Of a stretch of 64,000 bases of DNA, positions 1 through 10,104 are shown piece after piece; position 1 is the stretch's first letter; each line of letters opens with the position of its first letter. Where the stretch lies: contig OZ246975.1 in the NCBI GenBank assembly GCA_965232485.1, positions 2,542,001-2,606,000 on the forward strand, given 5' to 3'. Below the pieces are notes generated by a model that did no database searches, had not been told where the DNA came from, and worked only from the letters and a program-made list of their open reading frames with translations. Made by a program: the position numbers and the translations under genes. This DNA comes from VXPQ01 sp965232485. Its GTDB lineage: Bacteria > Bacteroidota > Rhodothermia > Rhodothermales > VXPQ01.

Positions 1-757
1 CGCCGCCGAAGGCTTTCGCAACGGTCAGGATATCGGGAACGACGCCGAATTGCTCGAATGCGAACAGCGATCCGGTGCGACCAAACCCTGTTTGCGCTTC
101 GTCGAAGATCAGGAGGGCGCCGGTTTCGTCGCAACGCGCCCGCAAGGCTTGCATCCAGCGCTCCGAGGGGACGTTCATGCCGCCTTCTCCCTGAATGGGC
201 TCTGTGATAACGCAGGCGGTGCGGCGGTCGATGGCTTGCAGGGCGCGTTCGTCGTCGAAGGGAAGTATATCCACGTTGGGCAACAGCGGGCGAAAGGGTT
301 CCTGATACGCGGATCGCCCGGTCACGGACAAAGATCCGTGCGTATCGCCGTGAAACGATCCTTCGAAAGCCGCTATGTTCGAGCGCCCCGTTGCCTTTTT
401 CGCCAGTTTGAGGGCGCCTTCGTTGGCCTCGGTTCCGGAATTGGCGAAGTAGGTTACCTGCAGGGAAGGCGGCAAATGCCGGGCCAGGCATTCTGCAAGG
501 TCTACTTGCGGGCGTTGCACGAATTCTCCGTAGACCATCACATGCATATGGCGTTTCGCTTGCTTGCGGACCGCTTCCACCACCGCCGGATGCCCGTGCC
601 CCAGCGACGAAACGGCAATGCCGCTGATCATATCCACGATGCGGCGCTGGTCCGAAAGGTATAGCCAGGGCCCTTCGGCCCGGTCTATGACGAGTCCAAG
701 CGGCGTATCGCTTGTCCACGCCATGAATTGTTCGAATCGTTCGCGAAGCGATGACAT
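1..757 (-). CDS. Class III PLP-dependent aminotransferase (partial, C-terminus outside window)
   Basis: The reading frame opens with ATG at 757 (MSSLRERFEQF) and runs off the left edge, giving about 252 residues. Family hallmarks seen: an N-terminal substrate region, NSGTEANEGALKLAKK (cofactor phosphate binding), SFHGDTHGS, ITEPIQGEGG, and DEAQTGFGRTG followed by TVAKAFGG, whose Lys (codon at 14-16) is the expected Schiff-base residue. This is the acetylornithine/ornithine/4-aminobutyrate aminotransferase superfamily, which transfers an amino group to 2-oxoglutarate. The substrate cannot be fixed without the C-terminal half and no arg or gab gene is visible beside it. No clear ribosome binding site precedes the start. 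Family call is sure; the specific reaction is not. Confidence 0.9.
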   Translation of the reverse strand, partial: MSSLRERFEQFMAWTSDTPLGLVIDRAEGPWLYLSDQRRIVDMISGIAVSSLGHGHPAVVEAVRKQAKRHMHVMVYGEFVQRPQVDLAECLARHLPPSLQVTYFANSGTEANEGALKLAKKATGRSNIAAFEGSFHGDTHGSLSVTGRSAYQEPFRPLLPNVDILPFDDERALQAIDRRTACVITEPIQGEGGMNVPSERWMQALRARCDETGALLIFDEAQTGFGRTGSLFAFEQFGVVPDILTVAKAFGG

Positions 758-1122
758 AGCCAGGTTTAAACCGGTTTTCTTGCCCGCATGACGGCCTTTA
801 CGCGCGAAAGCGACGCGCTGAGCGAAGTGGTTTTGGCCAGGGTATCCTTAAATACGCGGTGGCGCGTTCGAATGCAATGTTTTGGAAGCCGGGAACCTGC
901 GCGCAGGCTTTTTGTGAAAACGGTACAGGGTTTTTCTGTCCGAACCGATTTGATAACGATCCGGTTATACGCATTCGGGCTTGAAAAGTCATAAAAAATC
1001 CGGCCCTGTCCGGCGTCGGGCGCCCACCGGTTCCCGGACCAGGATACCCGGACATAGCGCGCGGCCCTTTTTCTGCCCTTCCACCCCTTGCGCCGCCGCT
1101 TGCCGCGTCGTTATTTCATTCG
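758..1122. other. Intergenic region between divergent genes
   Basis: 365 bp with no credible gene: the short frames here have no family features. It contains one copy of the 65-bp dispersed repeat (787-851) and several GC-rich inverted segments around 1000-1050. Promoters for the aminotransferase (-) and for the gene at 1123 (+) must lie here, but I could not define them. Confidence 0.5.
787..851 (-). repeat. 65-bp dispersed repeat, copy A1
   Basis: Read on the minus strand it begins TTAAGGATACCCTGGCCAAA, continues with ACCACTTCGCTCAGCGCGTC and ends in CATG. It aligns over its whole length with copies at 12098, 16358 and 51776. The TTAA-GGATAC tip matches the ends of the insertion sequence at 16424-17594. 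Confidence 0.7.
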
Positions 1123-2553
1123 TTGCAACGACATGCCATGATTAGCACGATCGCCCAGGCCCTCTTTGATCGCCTGATTGCCGTATTTCCTCCGGATCGC
1201 ACCTACAGACGTTCGGACATCCGGCGCGAACCTATGCCCAGAGCGCTTGCCGATTATCTCGAACAAGTGTTGCATATGAAACTGCGGGATGCGCTCAGAG
1301 AACGCCATCTCCGGGAAGCCTGGATAGATGTGCAGGCCACAGAAGTGAACGAAGCGCGCGCTCATTTTTTCAACCTCGCAGCCCGTCATCAGGGTTTTCC
1401 GGCTTCTGCGTGGGCCGACTTTCTGAAAAATGCGTGTCACCAGACGCTGTACCTGGTCATTCAGCCGACGGCGTCCCTGATCGATTCGCTGTTCGATCCG
1501 TCGGGCAACCCGGTGCATGCAGACACGATACGGGATCGCATGGGGTTCTATCCCGCGCGCATTCCCTATCGGGATAAACTCGAAACCTGGCTCCGGAAAC
1601 AGGGGGACGAACCGGTTGATCGGGATTCGTTCGAAACGTTCGCGCGCGAGGCGGATCGACAATTGGCTTCGGACAGTTCGCCGGAGGCGTGGCTTCGTTT
1701 ACTGGACCCGCTGGTCAAGGCGCTCGCCACCGCCGGGCGTCGCGAAATCCCCGTAGAGTTCGTAGAAGCGTTTTTGCGCGAAAAGGCCGCCGAAGCTCTG
1801 TTAGCGCATCTCGGCAAGTTGTACGGTTCGAAGGAAAGCATTCCCGTCGATAAGCTGGGAGCGTTTTTTACATCCGGTCTGGCGCAAACCAGCGAATCCG
1901 TTGAAGAGACGCCCCGGGAGCAGGAAAAACCGGTGGAGCAGCCTCATGCTCCGCAGCCTTTGTGGAAACGGTTTGCGAAACGTTCGGACGACGATGCGCC
2001 TGTCGTTGCGCCTTCACAACCCGCTTCGCCTGCGCAGAACGGGAGCGAATCGGCGGAACCGCTCTGGAAACAATTTCGCCCGGCTTCTGCGCCAGCGTCT
2101 GCCGAAGAAATTTTCGAAAAGGCCGACGCCACGGAACGAATTCCTGTGAAAAATGGCGCTCCCGCTACGCTGGAACGCGTTTCGCCGCCGGATACTTCTG
2201 CCCGGATTTTTGCGTTCGAATCAAGTCCTGCCGCGTCGCTGCCGGAAGAACCCGCTGCTTTTGCTTCCGATGCGTTGTCAGGCGGCAGCAAGGCGTCCGG
2301 AGGCCTGACCGGCCTTGAAGACGCTGTCTTTGGGGAGCGCGGCGCGCGAAATCGAGGCCTTTTCGTGCAATGTCTTTTCCAGGGAGAGGAGGATGCCTAT
2401 GAAGCGGTTTTGCAGCGCCTGCATGGGGCCAGAGACTGGTCGGAGGCGTCGCAAATCATTGCAAACGATGTGTTTATGAAATACCAGGTGAATATCTACA
2501 GTCCGCCTGCCGTGACCTTTACCGAGGCCGTAGAGGCCCGGTGCGGCGCTTGA
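1123..2553 (+). CDS. Conserved hypothetical protein, 476 aa
   Basis: I do not recognise a named family. The first ~235 residues look like a folded helical domain (ISTIAQALFDRLIAVFPP..., YLEQVLHMKLRDALR). Residues ~255-410 are low-complexity, Pro/Ala/Glu-rich and repeat a WKRF / LWKQF motif (PLWKRFAKRS, PLWKQFRPAS), suggesting a disordered linker carrying two short binding peptides. The last ~75 residues (FVQCLFQGEEDAYEAVLQRLHGARDWSEASQIIANDVF) look folded again. No signal peptide or membrane segment. The start could be ATG 1123 or ATG 1138 (MISTIAQ); the second fits the domain edge better. It ends 9 bp before the carboxyltransferase gene, so the two are probably cotranscribed. Confidence that it is a gene is high; function unknown. 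Confidence 0.75.
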   Translation: MQRHAMISTIAQALFDRLIAVFPPDRTYRRSDIRREPMPRALADYLEQVLHMKLRDALRERHLREAWIDVQATEVNEARAHFFNLAARHQGFPASAWADFLKNACHQTLYLVIQPTASLIDSLFDPSGNPVHADTIRDRMGFYPARIPYRDKLETWLRKQGDEPVDRDSFETFAREADRQLASDSSPEAWLRLLDPLVKALATAGRREIPVEFVEAFLREKAAEALLAHLGKLYGSKESIPVDKLGAFFTSGLAQTSESVEETPREQEKPVEQPHAPQPLWKRFAKRSDDDAPVVAPSQPASPAQNGSESAEPLWKQFRPASAPASAEEIFEKADATERIPVKNGAPATLERVSPPDTSARIFAFESSPAASLPEEPAAFASDALSGGSKASGGLTGLEDAVFGERGARNRGLFVQCLFQGEEDAYEAVLQRLHGARDWSEASQIIANDVFMKYQVNIYSPPAVTFTEAVEARCGA

Positions 2554-2562
2554 ACCGCGTCT

Positions 2563-4116
2563 ATGGATGATCGCAAAAATAAAAGAGCCGATCTGGAAAA
2601 CCGCCGCGAAGAGGCGCGTCTTGGCGGGGGAGCGGCGCGTATTGCGCAGCAGCGCGAACGGGGGAAACTGACCGCCCGCGAGCGGATAGATGTGCTTCTG
2701 GACGCCGGGTCCTTTCAGGAAACCGGGATGTTTGTGCGACATCAGGTGCGGGATTTCGGCCTTGCCGAGCGGCGGCCCTACGGAGACGGGGTGGTTACGG
2801 GATTCGGGACGATCGATGGGCGCCTTGTCTATGTCTACAGTCAGGATTTTACCGTATTCGGCGGATCGCTGGGGCTTGCGCATGCCCGCAAGATCACCCG
2901 CCTCATGGAGCGCGCCCTGGAGAACGGAGCGCCTGTCATCGGGCTGAACGATTCCGGGGGCGCTCGCATACAGGAAGGCGTCGATTCGCTTGGGGGCTAT
3001 GCGGAGATTTTTCTTCTGAATACCATGGCGTCGGGCGTGGTGCCGCAATTATCGGCGGTTTTGGGTCCCTGCGCGGGCGGCGCCGTCTACAGCCCGGCGC
3101 TCACCGACTTTGTTTTTATGGCGAAGAACACGAGCTACATGTTCGTGACGGGTCCGAATGTGGTGAAAACCGTAACCCGGGAAGAAGTGACCGCCGAGGA
3201 ACTGGGCGGTGCGCGGACCCACGCCGAAAAAAGCGGCGTTGCGCACATGGCCTGCGAGAACGAGGTGGAGTGCTTGCGCCGGATACGCGATCTCTTGCAA
3301 TTTCTTCCGCAGAATTGCGAGGAGGCTCCTCCGTTCGTACAGACCGACGACCCGCCGGATCGCATGGACGATGCGCTTAACGACCTTGTGCCGGAGCATC
3401 CGAACAAGCCCTACGACATGCTGGAAGCGATCCGGACGCTTGCAGACGACCGCAAATTTTTTGAATTGCAAGCCGACTTTGCGCCGAATCTGCTGATCGG
3501 GTTTGCCCGGATCGGGGGGCGGTCTATCGGCGTGGTTGCGAATAATCCGGCGGCGCTGGCGGGCGTTCTGGATATGGACGCTTCGGTCAAGGGCGCGCGT
3601 TTCGTGCGGTTTTGCGACGCCTTCAATATTCCGTTGCTGGTGCTGGTGGACGTACCCGGTTTCATGCCGGGCGCCGATCAGGAATGGGGGGGCATTATCC
3701 GGCATGGCGCCAAACTGCTCTATGCATTCTGCGAGGCGACCGTGCCCAAAATCACCGTCATCACGCGCAAGGCGTACGGAGGCGCCTACGATGTGATGAA
3801 TTCGAAGCATATTCGGGGAGACCTCAATTTTGCATGGCCCACGGCGGAAATTGCCGTCATGGGCCCCAAGGGCGCCGTCGAAATCATTTACAAACGTTCT
3901 TTGGCCGCCGCCGCCGATCCCGCAAAGGCGGAGGAAGATTTCGTTCGGGAGTACCGGGATACGTTTGCAAATCCTTACGTCGCCGCCGAACAAGGCTACG
4001 TCGACGACATTATTCTGCCTGCCGAAACCCGGTACAGACTTGTCCGGGGGTTCGATATGCTACGGAACAAGGTGGCCCGCAACCCCCGGAAAAAGCACGG
4101 CAATATCCCCCTGTAG
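2563..4116 (+). CDS. pccB: Acyl-CoA (propionyl/methylmalonyl-CoA type) carboxylase carboxyltransferase beta subunit
   Basis: 517 aa, the usual length for the biotin-dependent carboxyltransferase (crotonase-fold) beta subunit. N-terminal signature LTARERIDVLLDAGSFQE; first oxyanion-hole glycines in SGGARIQEGVDSLGGYAEIF; second domain with DVPGFMPGADQEWGGIIRHGAKLLYAF and ITRKAYGGAYDVMNSKHIRGD, ending AAEQGYVDDIILPAETR. These motifs are characteristic of PccB/MmdA-type enzymes that move CO2 between biotin and propionyl- or acetyl-CoA in the cytoplasm. No biotin carboxylase (alpha) subunit or biotin carrier is next to it, so the partner is encoded elsewhere. Its stop lies 8 bp from the convergent sdhB stop. 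The exact acyl-CoA is inferred. Confidence 0.93.
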   Translation: MDDRKNKRADLENRREEARLGGGAARIAQQRERGKLTARERIDVLLDAGSFQETGMFVRHQVRDFGLAERRPYGDGVVTGFGTIDGRLVYVYSQDFTVFGGSLGLAHARKITRLMERALENGAPVIGLNDSGGARIQEGVDSLGGYAEIFLLNTMASGVVPQLSAVLGPCAGGAVYSPALTDFVFMAKNTSYMFVTGPNVVKTVTREEVTAEELGGARTHAEKSGVAHMACENEVECLRRIRDLLQFLPQNCEEAPPFVQTDDPPDRMDDALNDLVPEHPNKPYDMLEAIRTLADDRKFFELQADFAPNLLIGFARIGGRSIGVVANNPAALAGVLDMDASVKGARFVRFCDAFNIPLLVLVDVPGFMPGADQEWGGIIRHGAKLLYAFCEATVPKITVITRKAYGGAYDVMNSKHIRGDLNFAWPTAEIAVMGPKGAVEIIYKRSLAAAADPAKAEEDFVREYRDTFANPYVAAEQGYVDDIILPAETRYRLVRGFDMLRNKVARNPRKKHGNIPL

Positions 4117-4124
4117 GGTTTCTG

Positions 4125-4877
4125 TCACCCGAAGAGGGCCCGCAGGTATTCCCGCCGCATCTTCGCAATAGCGGCAATGGAAATTTGCTTCGGACAAACG
4201 GCTTCGCACTCTCCGTGGTTCGAGCAGTCGCCGAAGCCTTCGGCCTTCATTTGATCCACCATGCGCACGACCCGTTCCTTGCGTTCGGCCTGACCTTGCG
4301 GGAGGTGCGCAAGATGGGCTATTTTCGCGCCGGTAAACAAGGAAGCGGATGCATTCGGACAGGAGGCGACGCAGGCCCCGCATCCGATACAGGTGGCGAA
4401 ATCGAATGCCTCGTCCACGTCTTTCTTCGGAATGGGCAGGCTGTTCGCATCCGGCGCGCCGCCCGTGTCTACGGACACATACCCGCCCGCCGCAATAATG
4501 CGGTCGAATGCGCTGCGATCCACCACCAGATCCTTGATAATGGGGAATGCTTCGGCCCGGAACGGCTCGACGACAATGGTGTCCCCGTCCTTGTAGCTCC
4601 GCATATGCAACTGACACACGGCTGTGGCTTTCATGGGGCCGTGCGCAATGCCTCCCACGACGAGGCCGCAGGAGCCGCAAATGCCCTCGCGGCAATCATT
4701 GTCGAACTCGATCGGGTCTTCTCCCTTGTGGATGAGTTCCTCGTTCAACACGTCCAGCGCTTCAAGGAAGGACATGTCCTCGTTCAGGTTCTCAAGCGTG
4801 TAATCGACCAGCCTTCCCTTTGCGTCCGGCCCGGATTGCCGCCAGACTTTCAAGTGTATGGTCATCTTTTGCGCCAT
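4125..4877 (-). CDS. sdhB: Succinate dehydrogenase / fumarate reductase iron-sulfur subunit
   Basis: 250 aa. Carries all three cluster motifs: [2Fe-2S] Cys62, 67, 70 and 88 (CREGICGSC...C), then Cys163, 166, 169 and 173 (CIGCGACVASCPN) and Cys218, 224 and 228 (CSNHGECEAVCPK) for the [4Fe-4S] and [3Fe-4S] centres. It passes electrons from the flavoprotein to the membrane anchor at the inner face of the cytoplasmic membrane. Last gene of the sdhCAB order read on the minus strand, 41 bp after sdhA. The domain spacing resembles the non-classical SdhB found with a single-polypeptide b-type anchor in Bacteroidetes and epsilon-proteobacteria. Confidence 0.97.
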   Translation of the reverse strand: MAQKMTIHLKVWRQSGPDAKGRLVDYTLENLNEDMSFLEALDVLNEELIHKGEDPIEFDNDCREGICGSCGLVVGGIAHGPMKATAVCQLHMRSYKDGDTIVVEPFRAEAFPIIKDLVVDRSAFDRIIAAGGYVSVDTGGAPDANSLPIPKKDVDEAFDFATCIGCGACVASCPNASASLFTGAKIAHLAHLPQGQAERKERVVRMVDQMKAEGFGDCSNHGECEAVCPKQISIAAIAKMRREYLRALFG

Positions 4878-4918
4878 AGGGCTGCGGAATGGTTCAGGGC
4901 TTCGACAAACGTTCTGCG

Positions 4919-6835
<1,917 letters not shown>

Positions 6836-6845
6836 GGCGGTGGCG

Positions 6846-7559
6846 TTACAGGGCGGAAAAATAAATGTACAGGGGGAGCGCAATAAAACCGGCGGCAATT
6901 CCGACGGCGAGCAGGGCTGCGATTCCATAGATCAGCGGCGTCAGGCGCCGGTTCATGGCGCCGAGGGACTGAAGCGCGCTCCATACGCCATGCCGCAAAT
7001 GAAATCCGAGCAAAAGCATGACGCCGGTATATCCGAATGCATAGAGCGGGTGCTGGAATTTCTCGGTAACCAGTCGTTTCAGGTCCCGGATCTGTTCGCC
7101 GTCCGCCAGCAGGCTGTATCCCTCTGCGATGCCCGGGCCGAACTTGAAGGACTTGATGTGGATTACGAGGAAAACGAGCAGCGCCGCGCCGGTCAGGATC
7201 ATGGTGCGCGAACTCGGCGATTGCAAGCCGGGCCGTCCGGCGCTTCGGTAGACGTCGTACCCGCGCTTTCTGGCGCGCCGTTTGCCGAGATAGATATTGA
7301 CGCCGAGGATCGCATGTACGATCAGGCAAACGAGGAGTAGAATCTCGAAGGCGTAGAGGAGCGGCCCCAGGCTCAGTAGCTTGTGCGCGTATTCGTTGTA
7401 GGCCTCGCCTGCGCCGAAGTAACTCAGGTTTCCCGCCATGTGGAGGATAACGAATCCTGTCCAGGCGAGGCCTGTAATTCCGGTCAGCGCCTTCTTGCCG
7501 ATGGGAGAGGCAAGGGCCGACCGGATATCCGGTTTGTCGCGCGTGGTCCGGGGCGTCAT
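6846..7559 (-). CDS. sdhC: Succinate dehydrogenase cytochrome b subunit (single-polypeptide anchor)
   Basis: 237 aa from ATG 7559 (MTPRTTRDKPDIRSAL). Five hydrophobic segments are visible: ~TGITGLAWTGFVILHMAGNL, YAFEILLLVCLIVHAILGVN, MILTGAALLVFLVIHIKSF, GYTGVMLLLGFHLRHGVW and LIYGIAALLAVGIAAGFIAL. His residues in the helices (HMAGN, VHAIL, IHIKSF, FHLRHG) are placed to ligate two b hemes, as in the b558 family. A single large anchor, rather than SdhC plus SdhD, is typical of Bacteroidetes. First gene of sdhCAB; promoter should lie in 7560-7670, shared with the divergent lipoprotein gene. Confidence 0.92.
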   Translation of the reverse strand: MTPRTTRDKPDIRSALASPIGKKALTGITGLAWTGFVILHMAGNLSYFGAGEAYNEYAHKLLSLGPLLYAFEILLLVCLIVHAILGVNIYLGKRRARKRGYDVYRSAGRPGLQSPSSRTMILTGAALLVFLVIHIKSFKFGPGIAEGYSLLADGEQIRDLKRLVTEKFQHPLYAFGYTGVMLLLGFHLRHGVWSALQSLGAMNRRLTPLIYGIAALLAVGIAAGFIALPLYIYFSAL

Positions 7560-7667
7560 GATGCAGTGCGAGCGTTGAGGCGCAGGGCTTTCAGGGGCCT
7601 GACCGGGGTGCGCCAGGCGTGTCGGGGACGAAAAAAATGTACGAAAAATAATAAATAGCAAGTTTCA

Positions 7668-7697
7668 TTGGATTATTACAAACTTTGTGAATATACT
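7668..7697 (+). promoter_or_regulatory. Candidate promoter for the His/Met-rich lipoprotein
   Basis: TTGGAT at 7668-7673, an 18-bp spacer and TATACT at 7692-7697 (overlapped by a second TATACT at 7697). It sits in an AT-rich patch about 115 bp before the lipoprotein start. Pattern match only. Confidence 0.4.
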
Positions 7698-7811
7698 ATA
7701 CTGTTGTCCAAAATGAGACCATGTGCCCTGGAACAGGGCGTTGCGGGATGTCCCGCATGCGCGCTTCCGGGGGCCTGCACCTGAAAATAACTCGCCATAC
7801 GGAGGCCAGAT

Positions 7812-8204
7812 ATGACGAAATTGCGTACTCTTTCCATAATGACTCTTGCCATCGCCCTGATGGCGCTCGTTGGCTGCGGGGGACAGCAAGCCGACGGCGA
7901 AGATGCTATGATGGACGACCATGACATGGAGATGGAGGGCCATGACATGGACATGGAAGACGATGGGATGGAGATGGAAATGGGGGAAATGGGGATGGAG
8001 AGTCATGGCGACCATGATCATGCCGCCCATGACCATGCCGAGCATGGCCATGAAGGCCATGACCATGCCGACCATGACCATGAAGGCGATGATCATTCCG
8101 GCCATGCCGGCCATGACCATGACGCCCATGACCATGAAGGCCATGACCATGACATGGATATGGACATGGAGGACGATGGGATGGAGATGGAGGAAGGGGA
8201 ATAA
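7812..8204 (+). CDS. His/Met/Asp-rich lipoprotein, probable metal-binding
   Basis: 130 aa, starting 12 nt after a good ribosome binding site (GGAGG). Residues 1-21 form a lipoprotein signal peptide ending in the lipobox LVGC with Cys22 as the lipidated residue. The mature 109 residues are almost entirely His, Asp, Glu, Met and Gly: about 21 His and 16 Met, with no Lys, Arg or aromatic residue. The ends are DMEMEG-type Met/Asp/Glu blocks and the middle is HDH/GHEGHDHADHDHEG runs. Such composition is typical of proteins that bind soft and borderline metals (Cu, Ni, Zn, Ag), but no folded domain is recognisable. No metal efflux or cytochrome oxidase gene is adjacent; neighbours are sdhCAB and citrate synthase. 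A long hairpin follows the stop. Exported lipoprotein: sure. Metal binding: inference from composition. Confidence 0.85.
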   Translation: MTKLRTLSIMTLAIALMALVGCGGQQADGEDAMMDDHDMEMEGHDMDMEDDGMEMEMGEMGMESHGDHDHAAHDHAEHGHEGHDHADHDHEGDDHSGHAGHDHDAHDHEGHDHDMDMDMEDDGMEMEEGE

Positions 8205-8227
8205 CCCCTGCTCCCGAACCGGTACCG

Positions 8228-8267
8228 TACGGCCTGCGACCGGCGTATTCCCCGGTCGCAGGCCGTA
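8228..8267. terminator. Perfect 16-bp stem between convergent genes
   Basis: TACGGCCTGCGACCGG at 8228-8243, an 8-nt loop, and the exact complement at 8252-8267. It lies between the lipoprotein stop (+) and the citrate synthase stop (-), so it can end transcription from both sides, though no long U tract follows. Confidence 0.65.
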
Positions 8268-8313
8268 GCATGTCTTTGGTCTCGCTTGCTTGCGCATGAA
8301 CGGGCAAGGCATG

Positions 8314-9492
8314 TTAAGCGCGTTCTTCGATCGCAAGGATGTGCTTTTCCCGTGGGCCTGCGTACGCAGCCTTCGGGCGAATCAGTTTATTGTTGCTCCA
8401 TTGCTCCTGCAAGTGCGCGCTCCAGCCCGCCGTACGGCTTAGGGCGAAGATGGGCGTGTACAGGTCGATAGCAATGCCGAGCATGTAGTAGATGGAGGCG
8501 CTAAAAAAGTCTACGTTGGGATACAGCCCTTTTTCCGCCTCCATTACGTCCATCATTTCCAGGCTCATGGCGTGCCATTTCAGAGAGCCTGCTTCTTCGC
8601 CGAATCCTTTGGCCATGTCCCTGAGGATGCCTGCGCGCGGATCCAGTGTTTTGTAGACTCGGTGCCCGAAGCCCATGATGCGTTCCCTGCGCGCCAGTTT
8701 GTTCAGAATATAGTCCGCGGGCCGCTGGCCGGACCGGTCGATTTCGATGAGCATGCGCATGACTTCCTGGTTGGCGCCGCCGTGCAGCGGGCCTTTCAGC
8801 GCCGCGATGCCGCCCGTAATCCCCGAGTAGATATCCGATAGCGTAGCCCCGATAACGCGGCTTGCAAAGGTCGAAGCGTTGAGCCCGTGTTCGGCATGAA
8901 TCACAAGGCAGGCGTCGAACGTGCGTTCGGCCATTTCTCCAGGCCGTTCCCCGGTAAGCATGTAGAGAAAATTGTGTGCATGCGAGCAATCCATGCGGGG
9001 CGACACCGGCTCTTTTCCGTTGCGCAACCGGTCGATTGCTGCAATAATTGCAGGAACGCGCGCCACAATCCGGATGGATTTTCTGTAATTCGCTTCCGGG
9101 GAGCGGTCGTCGGCTTCTTCGTCGAAGAGGCCCAGGGCAGAAACCGCCGTTCGGAGCATGGCCATCGGATTGCCGTCTTCGGGCATGCGTTCCAGAACGC
9201 CCCACAGGCCCTCCGGCAAGGCGAGGGCGGCGCGCAATTGTTCTTTTACCTGGTCCAGCCGAGCCTGATTGGGCAAGTCGCCGTCCAGAAGGAGACAAAG
9301 CACTTCCTCGTAGGAAGCATTGCGGGCGAGATCGCGGATATCGTAGCCGCGATACAGTAGTTGTCCGATGTTTCCGTTGACGAGGGCAATGTGCGAATCC
9401 AGTGCAACGACATCCGCCAGGCCCTGTACCTTCGTTGTCGTATTTCCTGATTTTTCGGGGTCTTTCGAGGCGTTTTTCGGGGTGGAGGGCAT
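8314..9492 (-). CDS. gltA: Citrate synthase
   Basis: 392 aa from ATG 9492 (MPSTPKNASKDPEKSG); a TTG 60 nt upstream in frame is possible. Signatures: LVNGNIGQLLYRGYDIRDLA near the N-terminus, the catalytic His in GPLHGGANQEVMRML, the second active-site His and Arg in MGFGHRVYKTLDPRAGIL, and the catalytic Asp in PNVDFFSASIYYMLGI. Condenses acetyl-CoA and oxaloacetate in the cytoplasm, so with sdhCAB the window holds two TCA-cycle loci, separated only by the lipoprotein gene. Length and lack of the E. coli-type N-terminal beta domain match the dimeric, ATP-inhibited citrate synthases. Confidence 0.97.
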   Translation of the reverse strand: MPSTPKNASKDPEKSGNTTTKVQGLADVVALDSHIALVNGNIGQLLYRGYDIRDLARNASYEEVLCLLLDGDLPNQARLDQVKEQLRAALALPEGLWGVLERMPEDGNPMAMLRTAVSALGLFDEEADDRSPEANYRKSIRIVARVPAIIAAIDRLRNGKEPVSPRMDCSHAHNFLYMLTGERPGEMAERTFDACLVIHAEHGLNASTFASRVIGATLSDIYSGITGGIAALKGPLHGGANQEVMRMLIEIDRSGQRPADYILNKLARRERIMGFGHRVYKTLDPRAGILRDMAKGFGEEAGSLKWHAMSLEMMDVMEAEKGLYPNVDFFSASIYYMLGIAIDLYTPIFALSRTAGWSAHLQEQWSNNKLIRPKAAYAGPREKHILAIEERA

Positions 9493-9552
9493 GATGGGGC
9501 GATAATGGTCTTTGTTCAGGCCGTCCCGCGTCGGTGCGGCGCTGCTATTCAA

Positions 9553-10104
9553 TGCGGTGATTTATGCGTCTGGCGCCAGCAAGCTGCCTGTCAGAACGGG
9601 TAAGCCAATAAAGTACGCGCAAACCGGGACAAAGTGCCACTGCGCGGGTGGGATCATTTCGGGCCGGGCGGCATGTAATGTAACGGGAAATGTGAATTTT
9701 CTTTAGCCGCCCCGGTTGGGGCGACGATCTTCACATACGACATTCTTACAAGTTTTCAAGGAGCGTAGCACGTTGTCCTTGAGTCGGTTTTGCGATATCG
9801 TTATCGTTTTTCGTAAGCAGTGCGCCCTGTGCGTTGCATATGCGCGGAGCAGAGCGCCCATTCCGAGTATTCTGCTCGCGCGGCCTGCGCTCGGGGTTTG
9901 GCGGCGCTTCGAATCCGATGGCGCACTTTCTGAACAGTGTTCCCGGGGCGGTTTTACGCCTGCCGTACGGAATATTTGCCTGTCTCCAACCGGAAATGCC
10001 GTTGGGGTCCTATCGATGCATCGTTCAGGAGCAACGCCCGGCCTGACAGGGCCGAGCGCGCGGTGCATCGACCGACTCGCCGAAGGCGTGCGCTCACGTC
10101 TTAT
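9553..10104. other. Long intergenic / probable 5' leader of the RNase E/G gene
   Basis: About 550 bp between divergent citrate synthase and RNase E/G. Frames here have no family features. The last 100 bp before the RNase start is GC-rich and contains the repeated word GTGCATCGACCG / GATGCATCG, which could fold. RNase E genes of other bacteria have long, self-regulated leaders; that comparison is inference here. I see no defined promoter. Confidence 0.4.

Noticed and set aside
7665..8336. Minus-strand Met/His/Val-rich frame opposite the lipoprotein
   Set aside because: A mirror of the repetitive GAC-CAT codons of the lipoprotein gene, which has a signal peptide and ribosome binding site.
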